In this document: positions 7,329 to 19,350 of the stretch, one piece after another
Layout: each line of letters opens with the position of its first letter
How positions within the stretch are numbered: position 1 is the first letter of the stretch
Assembly (NCBI RefSeq): GCF_018919205.1
Contig: NZ_JAHLQN010000001.1
Location: 558,001-622,000 of the forward strand
Length of the DNA: 64,000 nt
From: Dysosmobacter acutus
GTDB taxonomy: Bacteria; Bacillota; Clostridia; Oscillospirales; Oscillospiraceae
Direction of reading: 5' to 3'
Notes under the pieces: model-generated
What the model saw: the letters and a program-made list of their open reading frames with translations, nothing else
Database searches by the model: none
Told to the model about the DNA's origin: nothing
Made by a program: the position numbers and the translations under genes

Positions 7329-9131
7329 TTATTCGTCCAACTTGAGCACCGCCAAAAACGCCTCCGTAGGCACCTGGACGGTGCCAAGGGTGCGCATCTT
7401 CTTCTTTCCCTCCTTCTGCTTTTCCAGCAGCTTCTTCTTTCGGGTGATGTCGCCGCCGTAGCACTTGGCCAGCACGTCCTTGCGCATGGCCTTCACCGTT
7501 TCGCGGGCGATCACCCGCCCGCCGATGGCCGCCTGGACCGGAATCTCGAAGAGCTGGCGGGGGATGTTCTCCTTCAGCTTTTCGCACAGCCGCCGCGCCC
7601 GGGGGTAGGCCTTGTCCTTGTGGGCGATGAAGCTCAGCGCGTCCACCTGGTCGCCGTTGAGCAGCACGTCCACCTTCACCAGCTCGCTGGCGCGGTAGCC
7701 GGATAGCTCGTAGTCCAGGGAGGCGTAGCCCTTGGTGTTGGCCTTCAGGGCGTCGAAAAAGTCGTAGATGATCTCGTTGAGGGGCATCTGGTAGTGCAGC
7801 TCCACCAGGTTGGTGTCCAGGTACTGCATGTCCTTGAACTCGCCCCGGCGGTCCTGGCACATGGGCATGATGTTGCCCACGTAGTCCTGGGGCGTAATGA
7901 TAGACACCTTCACATAGGGCTCCTCCGCCAGCTCGATGGAGGCCGGGTCCGGGTAGTTGTGGGGGTTGTCCACCTTCACCACCGTGCCGTCGGTCTTTGT
8001 CACGTGGTAGATGACCGAGGGCAGCGTGGTCACAAGGTCCAGGTCGAACTCCCGCTCCAGCCGCTCCTGGATCACCTCCAGGTGGAGCATGCCTAAAAAG
8101 CCGCAGCGAAAGCCAAAGCCCAGGGCCACGGAGCTCTCCGGCTCAAAGCTCAAGGAGGCGTCGTTGAGCTGGAGCTTTTCCAGCGCGTCCCGCAGGTCCG
8201 GGTATTTGGACCCGTCCTCGGTGTAGATGCCGCAGTAGACCATGGGCTGCACGGGCCGGTAGCCGGGCAGGGCCTCGGCGGCCGGGCGGTCCGCGCCGGT
8301 GACAGTGTCGCCCACCCGGGTATCCTTCACGTTCTTGATGGAGGCGGTGAAGTAGCCCACCTCGCCGGCCTCCAGCGCGTCGCAGGGCTCCAGGCCCAGG
8401 GGCAGCAGGTGGCCGCACTCCACCACCTGGTAGGTGGCGCCGGAGGCCATCATCTTCACGCTCTGGCCTGTGCGGAGGGCGCCCTCCATCAGCCGCAGGT
8501 AGACGACGACGCCCCGGTAGCTGTCATACTGGCTGTCGAAGATCAGCGCCTTGAGGGGCGCGTCCGCGTCGCCGGTGGGCGGCGGCACGTTCTTCACCAC
8601 GTCCTCCAACACGTCCTCGATGTTGATGCCTAACTTGGCGGAGATCTCCGGCGCGTCCATGGCGGGCAGGCCGATGATGTTCTCCACCTCCTCCTTGGCC
8701 CGCTTGGGGTCCGCGGCGGGCAGGTCGATCTTGTTGAACACCGGCAGGATTTCCAGGTTGTGCTCCAACGCAAGGTAGGTGTTGGCCAGGGTCTGGGCCT
8801 CCACGCCCTGGGTGGAGTCCACCACCAGCACCGCGCCCTCGCAGGCCGCAAGGGACCGGCTGACCTCGTAGTTGAAGTCAACGTGGCCCGGCGTGTCGAT
8901 CAGGTTCAGCTCATAGACTTCCCCGTCCCGGGCCTGATAGCTCAGCCGGACGGCCCGGGCCTTGATGGTGATGCCCCGCTCCCGCTCCAGGTCCATGTTG
9001 TCCAGGAGCTGGCTGGACATCTCCCGCTTGGAGACGGCGTTGCACCGCTCCAACAGCCGGTCGGCCAGGGTGGACTTGCCGTGGTCGATGTGGGCGATGA
9101 TGGAGAAGTTTCGGATATTTTCCTGTTTCAT
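7329..9131 (-). CDS. lepA: Elongation factor 4 (LepA)
   Basis: A 600-residue translational GTPase. G1 is AHIDHGKST near residue 12, switch II is DTPGHVDF and G4 is NKID; domains II and III and the LepA C-terminal domain follow, ending in a Lys/Arg-rich stretch ([14 protein letters not shown]). LepA binds ribosomes and helps elongation or ribosome assembly under stress. The start at 9131 gives the usual N-terminus ([19 protein letters not shown]) with AAGGAGG upstream; in-frame codons before it overlap that site. It is the fourth gene of a minus-strand run starting with an XRE regulator. Confidence 0.96.
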   Translation of the reverse strand: MKQENIRNFSIIAHIDHGKSTLADRLLERCNAVSKREMSSQLLDNMDLERERGITIKARAVRLSYQARDGEVYELNLIDTPGHVDFNYEVSRSLAACEGAVLVVDSTQGVEAQTLANTYLALEHNLEILPVFNKIDLPAADPKRAKEEVENIIGLPAMDAPEISAKLGINIEDVLEDVVKNVPPPTGDADAPLKALIFDSQYDSYRGVVVYLRLMEGALRTGQSVKMMASGATYQVVECGHLLPLGLEPCDALEAGEVGYFTASIKNVKDTRVGDTVTGADRPAAEALPGYRPVQPMVYCGIYTEDGSKYPDLRDALEKLQLNDASLSFEPESSVALGFGFRCGFLGMLHLEVIQERLEREFDLDLVTTLPSVIYHVTKTDGTVVKVDNPHNYPDPASIELAEEPYVKVSIITPQDYVGNIMPMCQDRRGEFKDMQYLDTNLVELHYQMPLNEIIYDFFDALKANTKGYASLDYELSGYRASELVKVDVLLNGDQVDALSFIAHKDKAYPRARRLCEKLKENIPRQLFEIPVQAAIGGRVIARETVKAMRKDVLAKCYGGDITRKKKLLEKQKEGKKKMRTLGTVQVPTEAFLAVLKLDE

Positions 9132-9167
9132 TATTTTTTTAACCTCCTTGAGGCAATGGACCACACG

Positions 9168-10214
9168 TCACTGCCAAATGGCGTCGTAGTCATAGTGTAC
9201 CACAAATTCCTTCCAGTCGGAAAGGACGTCCGCCGTTTCCGCCGGGTCGATCTCGTACTCCCCTGCGGCCAGCTCGCCGATCAGCCGGGAGCACACCGCC
9301 CCGGAGTGGTGGATATAGTCGCCGTAGTTATCAAGGTCCGTCACAATGTCCTCCTGGGCCGGGAAAAAGAAAACGCGGATGTTTTCCTGCCGCTGGTTCT
9401 CCGTAAGGTACCGCATTCCCATCTCCAGTGCGGAGAACACGGCGTCCGTGGCGCCGGTGCGCTGCATCTTGTCCCAGTAGAGCATGCTGTAGGGCGGGAA
9501 GAATACGTCGAACTCCGTCTCCGGATGGCGGTTGGCCCAGCTGAGGATCACCTTCACATTGTCCACGGCGTTCTGGTGATAGGCCGTATCCGCCACGCTC
9601 TCCCCCGAGACCTCCGGCCGCTGGTAGCCCGCCAGGGCGGTCGCCTTGGACCACCACACGTCGCCGTCCCAGGTGAAGGCTTGGTCCACGTCGCCGGTGG
9701 TGCCCCACTGATTGCACTTGATGCGGTAGAGGCTGTAGTACAGCGTGTCCTTATTCAGGATATAGTTTACATCATCCAGCGGGTTTTTGTTGTAGAGATA
9801 TGCGGGCAGGGCGTCGGTTTTTTTGGATTCGTCCCGGGTGAGGACGTTGATGTCCAGGCCGAAGAGCACCCGCTCCGGCGTGTGGTGGCGGAAAACCGTG
9901 TCCATGGCCTGGTCAAATTCGCTGAGGTAGCCGTCGGGAAAGGTCAGCTTCACCGCCGTGCCGCCGAAGGCCGCCTCCACCTCGCTGACGCGGTAGTTGG
10001 CGGTCATGGAGGTGCCCATCACCACCGTGTCCGCCGCCGCATGCTTGGCCATGCCCGCGTTCTGGTAGCGCTCGCTGAAAAAAACCGGCTCGATCTTCCC
10101 CGGAAAGCGGAAGTAAAAGCAGGGGTCGGCATACCAGACCAGGGCCGCGCAAACGCCCAGAGCCGCCAGTGTCAGGGCCAGTGTGCCCAGAACAAAGCGC
10201 CTTTCCTTCATCAT
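9168..10214 (-). CDS. SGNH/DltD-like partner of the MBOAT acyltransferase
   Basis: A 348-residue protein with one N-terminal membrane segment (about residues 7-28) and an extracytoplasmic SGNH-like domain: VMGTSMTANYRV contains the likely nucleophile Ser, and NYGDYIHHSG near the C-terminus supplies Asp and His. Such proteins pair with MBOAT transporters and move acyl groups to surface polymers. It starts 13 bases after the MBOAT stop, with GGGAGG upstream; two adjacent ATGs (10214 and 10211) fit equally well. The acceptor polymer is unknown, and no glycosyltransferase gene is nearby. Confidence 0.78.
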   Translation of the reverse strand: MMKERRFVLGTLALTLAALGVCAALVWYADPCFYFRFPGKIEPVFFSERYQNAGMAKHAAADTVVMGTSMTANYRVSEVEAAFGGTAVKLTFPDGYLSEFDQAMDTVFRHHTPERVLFGLDINVLTRDESKKTDALPAYLYNKNPLDDVNYILNKDTLYYSLYRIKCNQWGTTGDVDQAFTWDGDVWWSKATALAGYQRPEVSGESVADTAYHQNAVDNVKVILSWANRHPETEFDVFFPPYSMLYWDKMQRTGATDAVFSALEMGMRYLTENQRQENIRVFFFPAQEDIVTDLDNYGDYIHHSGAVCSRLIGELAAGEYEIDPAETADVLSDWKEFVVHYDYDAIWQ

Positions 10215-10227
10215 CCGCGCCTCCCTG

Positions 10228-11682
10228 TCAGAAATTGGAGTAGATAAACGTGGTGATGCCGCTGAAGGACAGCACCGACCATACAAGTACAACCGCCAGG
10301 CCCGCCGCCCGCCACCAGGTGGGGCGGAACTCGTCCATGCGCCGCACGGCGCTGCGGGGCATGGCGATGACCGCCAGGCCCACGCCATAGAGTCCCAGGA
10401 TCAAAATGGTGTTCAGCCAGGGCGTCAGCGACGGCAGCAGGATGCGCACCGCGTCCATCTCCGAGGAGAAAAGCCCGGAAACCAGCCACTTGTCCGGCCG
10501 CTCCATACGCAGGGAGAAAAGGGCCCGGAGCACGCTGCTGCCCGCCGCCACCGTAGGTGCCCTGAAATAAACCCAGGCGATGTTCACCACGGCAAAGGTC
10601 AGCGCCCAGCGGACCGCCCCCGGCAGGCGGTCCCGCCGGCTTCCCCACAGCCGCTCCGCCACCTGGCAGGCGCCGTGGATGGCGCCCCAGAGGAGGAAGG
10701 TCCAGCCGGCACCGTGCCAGAAGCCGCTGACCAAAAAGACGATCATGATGTTGAGGTAGGTCCGGACCGCGCCCCGGCGGCTGCCGCCCAGGGGGAAGTA
10801 GAGACACTCCCTCAAAAACGTGGTCAGCGTGATGTGCCAGCGCTTCCAGAACTCGGTGACGCTGAGACTGCGGTAGGGCGAGTCAAAGTTCAGCGGCAGC
10901 CGGACGCCCAAGAGCCGGGCAATCCCCGCGGCCATGTCGCAGTAGCCGGAGAAGTCAAAATACAGCTGAAGGCTGTAGCCTACTACCACCAAAGCCGCCG
11001 AGGGGGTGGCCAGCTCCCCGAGATGGGCGTAGCCGTTGTTGACAATGACGCCGAAGGAGTCCGCCAACAGCACCTTCTTGCCGCATCCTATAGCGATGGC
11101 ATAGAGTCCAGCCTGGGCGTCCTCCCAGCCGGGGTGGAGAAACTTCTCCCCCTTCAGCTGGGGAAAGAAGGCGCCTGGCCGCAAAATGGGGCCGGAGGTC
11201 ACCGTGGGGAAGAAAAAGCTGTAGAGGATGAAGGAATCGCCTCTGAGGCGCTCCGCCTCCGCCGCCGGGAACTCCCCCGTGTACACCTCTTTCAAAAACC
11301 AGAGCTGCTGGAAGGTGAAAAAGCTCAGCCCCAGCGGCGCCCAGCCCACCGCCACAGCGCCGCCGGTGAAAAAGCCCATGTACTTGAAAAGAAGCAGCAC
11401 GGCCACGTGATAACCCAGCGCCAAAAAGAACCATCTACTGCGGCCCTCAGCGCTCAGCCGCCCGGAGATAAGGCGCCGGCAGACCCCATAGGTCACGCAG
11501 CTCCCCACCAGCAGCACGCCCCACCCCCACCGGGCGGCGGAGGTGAAGCTCCAGAGGTAGAAGACCATGGAGGCGGCTGTCAGCGCCGCCTGACCCACCG
11601 GGCGGTTCCTGCGCCCCGCTCCAAGGCAAAGCGCCAGCGTCATGCTGAAAAAACCGACGAATCCGAAGGATTGAAAGTTCAT
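10228..11682 (-). CDS. MBOAT-family membrane O-acyltransferase
   Basis: A 484-residue integral membrane protein (about 10-12 hydrophobic segments) of the DltB/AlgI type. The conserved region VTEFWKRWHITLTTFLRECLYFPLGGSR and the essential-His region VSGFWHGAGWTFLLWGAIHG are both visible. These proteins pass an acyl group across the membrane to an SGNH-type partner for O-acylation of exopolysaccharide or teichoic acid. The following gene is that partner. It begins one base after the XRE stop, so the regulator and acylation genes are one unit. Confidence 0.9.
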   Translation of the reverse strand: MNFQSFGFVGFFSMTLALCLGAGRRNRPVGQAALTAASMVFYLWSFTSAARWGWGVLLVGSCVTYGVCRRLISGRLSAEGRSRWFFLALGYHVAVLLLFKYMGFFTGGAVAVGWAPLGLSFFTFQQLWFLKEVYTGEFPAAEAERLRGDSFILYSFFFPTVTSGPILRPGAFFPQLKGEKFLHPGWEDAQAGLYAIAIGCGKKVLLADSFGVIVNNGYAHLGELATPSAALVVVGYSLQLYFDFSGYCDMAAGIARLLGVRLPLNFDSPYRSLSVTEFWKRWHITLTTFLRECLYFPLGGSRRGAVRTYLNIMIVFLVSGFWHGAGWTFLLWGAIHGACQVAERLWGSRRDRLPGAVRWALTFAVVNIAWVYFRAPTVAAGSSVLRALFSLRMERPDKWLVSGLFSSEMDAVRILLPSLTPWLNTILILGLYGVGLAVIAMPRSAVRRMDEFRPTWWRAAGLAVVLVWSVLSFSGITTFIYSNF

Positions 11683-11683
11683 C

Positions 11684-12364
11684 TCACTTCTCCGTCAGCG
11701 CGCTCAGGCGCGCGTCCGTGTTGTGCAGCACCTGGGCCACGCTCTGGCTGCGGCCGGGATAGGCCTCCTTCAGGCTCTCGTCGGACACGGAGGGGAATTC
11801 CTCCTTCCTCTCCGCCGCTTCGTCCAAAGCCAGGGCATAACGTACCTCGGAGAGCTTCATATCCGCCAGGGCCATGTCAAGGGAGTAGACCTCCGCGTCG
11901 GCGGAGAAATAGGCCTCATTCCCGCCCGCGCAGCGGTAGAGCCGGCGGTAGAGCTGGTAGACGCCGGTGGAGAGGTAGGCCGCCGCCGCGTTGATGGCGC
12001 CTTTGTCCCCCACCTTGCCCAAAAGGTCAAACAGCACCGACACGGAGCCGGTGATCAGCTTGTTCTGCAGCGTGGCAAGAACGCTTCCCTTGAGCACGCC
12101 GCTGCGCTCCGCCTCCGGGTCGTAGACCTCGTCGGAGGAGATCATGGCCCCATCCCGGCTGAGCGTCCTGCCTAAGATAAAGTCCGCCGACACATGGTAG
12201 TAATCGCAGGCCCGCACCACAAAGGGAAGGCCCGGCTCCCGGATGCCGTTTTCATAGTGGCTCAAAAGGGCCTGGCTCACCCCCAGGTCCTTGGCCGCCG
12301 TCCGCTGGCTGACGCCCCGCTCCTGCCGCAAAAGGGACAGGATCCTTGGAAATTCAGAGCTCAT
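11684..12364 (-). CDS. XRE-family regulator heading the acylation operon
   Basis: A 226-residue protein with an N-terminal Cro/C1 helix-turn-helix (GVSQRTAAKDLGVSQALLSHYENG, about residues 15-38) followed by YYHVSADFILGRT, then about 150 helical residues of unknown function. The start at 12364 (MSSEFPRILSLL) has GAGGTGG upstream; a GTG six codons earlier is possible. It is the first gene of a minus-strand operon and may control it, responding to a signal through its C-terminal part; this is inference. It is unrelated in length and C-terminus to the 70-residue XRE proteins of the small modules. Confidence 0.8.
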   Translation of the reverse strand: MSSEFPRILSLLRQERGVSQRTAAKDLGVSQALLSHYENGIREPGLPFVVRACDYYHVSADFILGRTLSRDGAMISSDEVYDPEAERSGVLKGSVLATLQNKLITGSVSVLFDLLGKVGDKGAINAAAAYLSTGVYQLYRRLYRCAGGNEAYFSADAEVYSLDMALADMKLSEVRYALALDEAAERKEEFPSVSDESLKEAYPGRSQSVAQVLHNTDARLSALTEK

Positions 12365-12394
12365 CTCTCCCACCTCTTCCACCGGTTTTCATGG

Positions 12395-12420
12395 AAAACG
12401 GCGGCTGAATCCGCCGTTTT
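12395..12420 (-). terminator. Leader hairpin of the XRE/acylation operon
   Basis: AAAACGGCGG and CCGCCGTTTT form a perfect 10-bp stem with a 6-base loop inside the 5' leader. It could be an attenuator or a terminator for antisense transcription; the T run is short. Confidence 0.45.
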
Positions 12421-12435
12421 TTATACTTCTTGTAT

Positions 12436-12464
12436 ACTATATCAAAATAAATACCATTTGTAAA
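12436..12464 (-). promoter_or_regulatory. Promoter of the XRE/acylation operon
   Basis: TTTACA and TATAGT are separated by 17 bp on the minus strand, about 70 bases before the start codon. Confidence 0.65.
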
Positions 12465-12677
12465 GAATTTTTGTGAGGCGACCGGAGAATTTTTGCACAA
12501 AAGAAGATGGAATTATCCGTAAAACTGCACAAATTCCACCAAAGGATTTGTGAAATCTTGATCGAAGTATTCGGCAATTGATTCTGGACTATTGTAGGGT
12601 TTTCCTTCATAATAAGATAGATTATGGAACATTCTGTCCTTTATCGGAATCAAAATTCACGGAAAAGGGAGAGGGAT
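12465..12677. other. Leader region before carA
   Basis: The gap is AT-rich compared with the genes. I find no PyrR-type site, no intrinsic terminator and no convincing promoter. Several weak TTGAT and TATTGT-like hexamers are present but spaced poorly. Confidence 0.4.
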
Positions 12678-13738
12678 ATGAACAAGGGATATTTGGTGCT
12701 TGCCGATGGGCAGGTCTTTGAGGGTCTGCGCTTCGGCGCGGAGACGGACAGCGTGGGGGAGCTGGTGTTCACCACCGGCATGTGCGGCTATCTGGAGACG
12801 CTGACCGACCCAAGCTACTGCGGCCAGATCGTCATGCAGACCTTTCCACTGATCGGCAACTACGGCGTCATTGAGCAGGACTTTGAAGGCGAATGCGCCG
12901 TCCGGGGCTACGTGGTCCGGGAGGTGTGCGACGCGCCTTCCAACTTCCGCAGCCAGTACAAGTTAGACAAGTTCCTGAAGGACCGGGGTGTGCCGGGCCT
13001 GTGCGGTCTGGACACCCGGGAGCTGACCCGCATCATCCGGGAGCACGGCGTGATGAACGCCGTCATCTGCTCCAAGGTCCCCGGAGACCTGAAGGTTGTG
13101 CGCACCTATGCCGTGAAGGGCGCGGTGGAGGAGGTCAGCCGCACGGAGCTGGAGGTCTTCCCCGCCCAGGGGGAGGTGCTCCGCCGGGTGGCGCTCATCG
13201 ACTACGGCGCCAAGCGCAACATCATCCGGGAACTGCAAAAGCGGGGCTGCGAGGTGACTGCCCTGCCCTGCACCGCCCGGGCGGAGGATGTGCTGGCGCT
13301 GAGCGCGGACGGCGTGATGCTCTCCAATGGCCCCGGCGACCCGGCCGACGACCTCTTCCAGATCGAGCAGATCCGCCGGCTCCTGGGCAAGGTTCCCATG
13401 TTCGGCATCTGCTTGGGCCACCAGCTGACGGCGCTGGCCGCCGGCGGCAGGACCTATAAGCTCAAGTACGGCCACCGGGGTGTCAACCAGCCGGTGAAGG
13501 AAGTGAACGGCCGGCGCACCTACATCACCAGCCAGAACCACGGCTATGCCGTGGACGCGGACACGGTGGGCTCCGGGAGGGTCAGCCTTGTGAACGCCAA
13601 CGACGGCACCTGCGAGGGCATCGACTATCCGGAGCTCAGGTGCTTCACCGTCCAGTTCCACCCGGAGGCCTGCTCCGGGCCAAAGGACACTTCATTCCTC
13701 TTCGACCGCTTTATGAATCTGATGGGAGGTGAGCGGTA

Positions 13739-13739
<1 letters not shown>
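12678..13739 (+). CDS. carA: Carbamoyl-phosphate synthase small (glutaminase) subunit
   Basis: A 353-residue class I glutamine amidotransferase. The nucleophile Cys lies in MFGICLGHQLTALA and the His-Glu pair in VQFHPEAC. The N-terminal CarA domain (FGAETDSVGELVFTTGMCGYLETLTDPSYCGQ) precedes the amidotransferase half. It supplies ammonia from glutamine to CarB for arginine and pyrimidine synthesis. The start at 12678 (MNKGYLVLADGQVFEG) has GGGAGAGGG upstream. Its stop overlaps the carB start (TAATG). Confidence 0.95.
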
Positions 13740-17764
<4,025 letters not shown>

Positions 17765-17810
17765 GGCGGCGCAAAACAGAAAAAGCCGCCGCAGACGGAG
17801 AAAATAAAGA

Positions 17811-17842
17811 GACGCGCACGACGGTTATTCGTCGTGCGCGTC
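17811..17842. terminator. Stop-codon hairpin, second copy
   Basis: Same 13-bp arms and 6-base loop as at 5847-5878, lying between the convergent carB-dapF and small genes. Confidence 0.7.
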
Positions 17843-18001
17843 TTCTATGCTCAAGGCGGTTTCAATGTAGAGGTTTTCTATTCCGTCTACTGCGGTCAGC
17901 AGCTGTTTTTTGGCCTGAGAGGCATTTCCAGCGTCTATGGAATCCAATGCATCGGAAACCGCGCCCATTAAGAGAGCATACATCTTTTTATACGGGATCA
18001 T
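17825..18001 (-). CDS. Unnamed 58-residue helical protein (module 2)
   Basis: The product is identical to the protein at 5688 except for Leu instead of Ser at residue 19 and Lys instead of Arg at residue 31. The ribosome binding site is identical, but the upstream control region differs completely from copy A: the match ends 14 bases before the start codon. It is divergent from a tandem pair of XRE genes, with a CACAATATTGT palindrome in between. So coding sequence and terminator were copied while the promoter and operator were replaced. Function is unknown. Confidence 0.7.
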   Translation of the reverse strand: MIPYKKMYALLMGAVSDALDSIDAGNASQAKKQLLTAVDGIENLYIETALSIEDAHDE

Positions 18002-18028
18002 TTTTATCACCTCACCATTTATACATTG

Positions 18029-18042
18029 CCACAATATTGTAG
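18029..18042. promoter_or_regulatory. Candidate operator CCACAATATTGTAG
   Basis: A 10-bp perfect palindrome ACAATATTGT lies between the small gene and the first XRE gene. A perfect 14-bp version occurs at 18341, upstream of the second XRE gene, in an aligned 52-base segment. Confidence 0.55.
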
Positions 18043-18068
18043 CACATTCAAATGTGATATGCAACAAA

Positions 18069-18104
18069 ATAGTAGCATTTACTTGTGAGGAGTGATGCTG
18101 CTAT
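18069..18104 (+). promoter_or_regulatory. Start-codon hairpin of the first tandem XRE gene
   Basis: ATAGTAGCAT pairs with ATGCTGCTAT across a 16-base loop. The GGAG ribosome binding site is in the loop and the first two bases of the ATG are in the stem. The paired gene at 18415 has the same fold with a compensating base-pair change. Confidence 0.55.
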
Positions 18105-18315
18105 GGTTTTTCAGCGGTTAGAAGATTTGAGAATAGATGCGGATAAGACGCAAGAAGACATCGCCAAAATACTGAATTGCAAAAGGGAAGTGTATCGGCG
18201 ATATGAAAAGGGAATTCAAGAAATACCAGTCTGGGCACTCATCAAACTGGCAGACTTCTACAAGACAAGCACGGACTATATTCTGGGCCTGACAAACAAG
18301 CGGGAGCAGGACTAA
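18103..18315 (+). CDS. Small XRE-family repressor (module 2, first)
   Basis: A 70-residue helix-turn-helix protein (KTQEDIAKILNCKREVYRRYEKG, then FYKTSTDYILGLTN). It is about 85% identical to the next gene and a more distant relative of the XRE protein at 5372. The start at 18103 matches the start of its paralogue; a GTG at 18085 would be in frame but breaks the alignment. G+C is about 40% in the first part, far below the flanking genes. Tandem near-copies may form heterodimers or recognise different operators. Confidence 0.82.
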   Translation: MVFQRLEDLRIDADKTQEDIAKILNCKREVYRRYEKGIQEIPVWALIKLADFYKTSTDYILGLTNKREQD

Positions 18316-18340
18316 AACAGAAGAAAAAGAACATAATACA

Positions 18341-18354
18341 CCACAATATTGTGG
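18341..18354. promoter_or_regulatory. Candidate operator CCACAATATTGTGG
   Basis: A perfect 14-bp palindrome 61 bases before the ATG of the second tandem XRE gene, equivalent in position to the one at 18029. Confidence 0.55.
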
Positions 18355-18380
18355 CATATTCAGACGCGAGATGCAACAAA

Positions 18381-18416
18381 ATAATAGCATTTCTCCATAA
18401 GGAGTGATGCTATTAT
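18381..18416 (+). promoter_or_regulatory. Start-codon hairpin of the second tandem XRE gene
   Basis: ATAATAGCAT pairs perfectly with ATGCTATTAT across a 16-base loop that holds AAGGAG. Compared with 18069-18104, a G-C pair has become A-T and a wobble pair has become Watson-Crick, so pairing is kept while sequence changes. Confidence 0.6.
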
Positions 18417-18639
18417 GGTTTTCCAGCGGTTAGAAGATTTAAGGATAGATGCGGATAAAACCCAAGAGGACATTGCTGATATACTGGATTGTAAAAGGGA
18501 AGTGTATCGGCGATATGAAAAGGGGATTCATGAAATACCAGTCTGGGCACTCATCAAACTGGCGAGCTTCTACAAGACAAGCACGGATTACATTTTGGGC
18601 CTGACGGATATTCAAGAGCCTTATCCAAAAGGGAAGTAA
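18415..18639 (+). CDS. Small XRE-family repressor (module 2, second)
   Basis: A 74-residue paralogue of the protein at 18103, with the same helix-turn-helix and DYILGLTD segment but a C-terminus ending EPYPKGK, like the XRE protein at 5372. The DNA match to that gene continues past the stop. The gene therefore looks like a mosaic: N-terminal part from a tandem duplication, 3' end shared with module 1. It ends at a strong terminator. The likely role is repression of its own promoter and of the divergent small gene. Confidence 0.82.
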   Translation: MVFQRLEDLRIDADKTQEDIADILDCKREVYRRYEKGIHEIPVWALIKLASFYKTSTDYILGLTDIQEPYPKGK

Positions 18640-18649
18640 CGCATAACAG

Positions 18650-18683
18650 AAAGAGCGCGCGGCAACCGCCGCGCGCTCTTTTT
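18650..18683. terminator. Terminator after the tandem XRE genes
   Basis: 14-bp arms (AAAGAGCGCGCGGC / GCCGCGCGCTCTTT) with loop AACC and T runs on both sides; it also serves the convergent PII-like operon. Confidence 0.9.
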
Positions 18684-18684
18684 C

Positions 18685-19350
18685 TCACTCGAGGCCCATC
18701 ACGTCCTCCACCGGCATGGACAGCACCACGCCCTGGGCCGGACTCTTGGGGCCGAAGCCCTTGTGGATCGCGTCCATGATCTCCACCTTCTTCTTCCGGG
18801 AGGACACGATCAAAATCAGCTCCTGCTCCTCCTGGAGGGAGATGCCGAAAAAGCGCATGGGCTCCTCCAGACCCCGGCGGCGGCCACGCAGCACCGTGCC
18901 GCCGGTGGCCCCGGCGCTCCGGGCCGCGTCCATCACCTCGTCGCTGAAGCCCTGGTTGACGGCGGCTAAAATCATGGCGTATGCGGATTGTGAAGCCATA
19001 GGCGGATCTTCCTCCTCTTTTTTGGGAATGGGCCGATCCAGCAGGCGCAGCACGCTGGACTGAAGGCCGCTGATGGGGATGGTCACGGCGATGCCCGTGC
19101 CGTGGTGCTTCAGGTGCAGCGCCCGGTTCAGCTGCCGCAGCAGCCCCGGGGCCTCCTCACGGCGGATCATGGCCAGGCTGACGGCCTTGTCGGATTCGCC
19201 CAGGCCGCTCAGCCGCAGGATCTCCGAGCTGGCGGTGCCCTTTCCCCGGCACTGGTACTGGAGGGGGACAAAGCCCTGCTTCAACAGCGCTGACACCTGC
19301 ACGGCGTTATCCGCGTCGCTGATGACGAATAAAAGGCGGGGCTCGCTCAT
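18685..19350 (-). CDS. Tandem-domain PII-like (GlnB-family) signalling protein
   Basis: A 221-residue protein with two ferredoxin-like PII-type halves. The second half (from about residue 118) is clearer: MILAAVNQGFSDEVMDAARSAG, then ATGGTVLRGR, the T-loop/B-loop region of PII proteins, and LIVSSRKKKVEIMDAI. The first half (LLFVISDADNAVQVSALLKQGF, then SDKAVSLAMIRREE) is diverged. PII proteins bind nucleotides and gate transporters or enzymes. Its start overlaps the stop of the upstream DUF1538 membrane protein gene (ATGA), so the obvious target is that transporter-like protein. The start at 19350 has GGAGG 7 bases away. Confidence 0.78.
   Translation of the reverse strand: MSEPRLLFVISDADNAVQVSALLKQGFVPLQYQCRGKGTASSEILRLSGLGESDKAVSLAMIRREEAPGLLRQLNRALHLKHHGTGIAVTIPISGLQSSVLRLLDRPIPKKEEEDPPMASQSAYAMILAAVNQGFSDEVMDAARSAGATGGTVLRGRRRGLEEPMRFFGISLQEEQELILIVSSRKKKVEIMDAIHKGFGPKSPAQGVVLSMPVEDVMGLE

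Larger units (their letters stand above)
17785..18015 (-). repeat. 231-bp inverted duplication, copy B
   Basis: Inverted copy of 5674-5904 (225 of 231 bases identical). Its left end carries 23 bases matching the end of the helicase gene, placed between carB-dapF and the small gene, where they encode nothing obvious. This makes the 5.7-kb locus the likely source. Confidence 0.92.
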
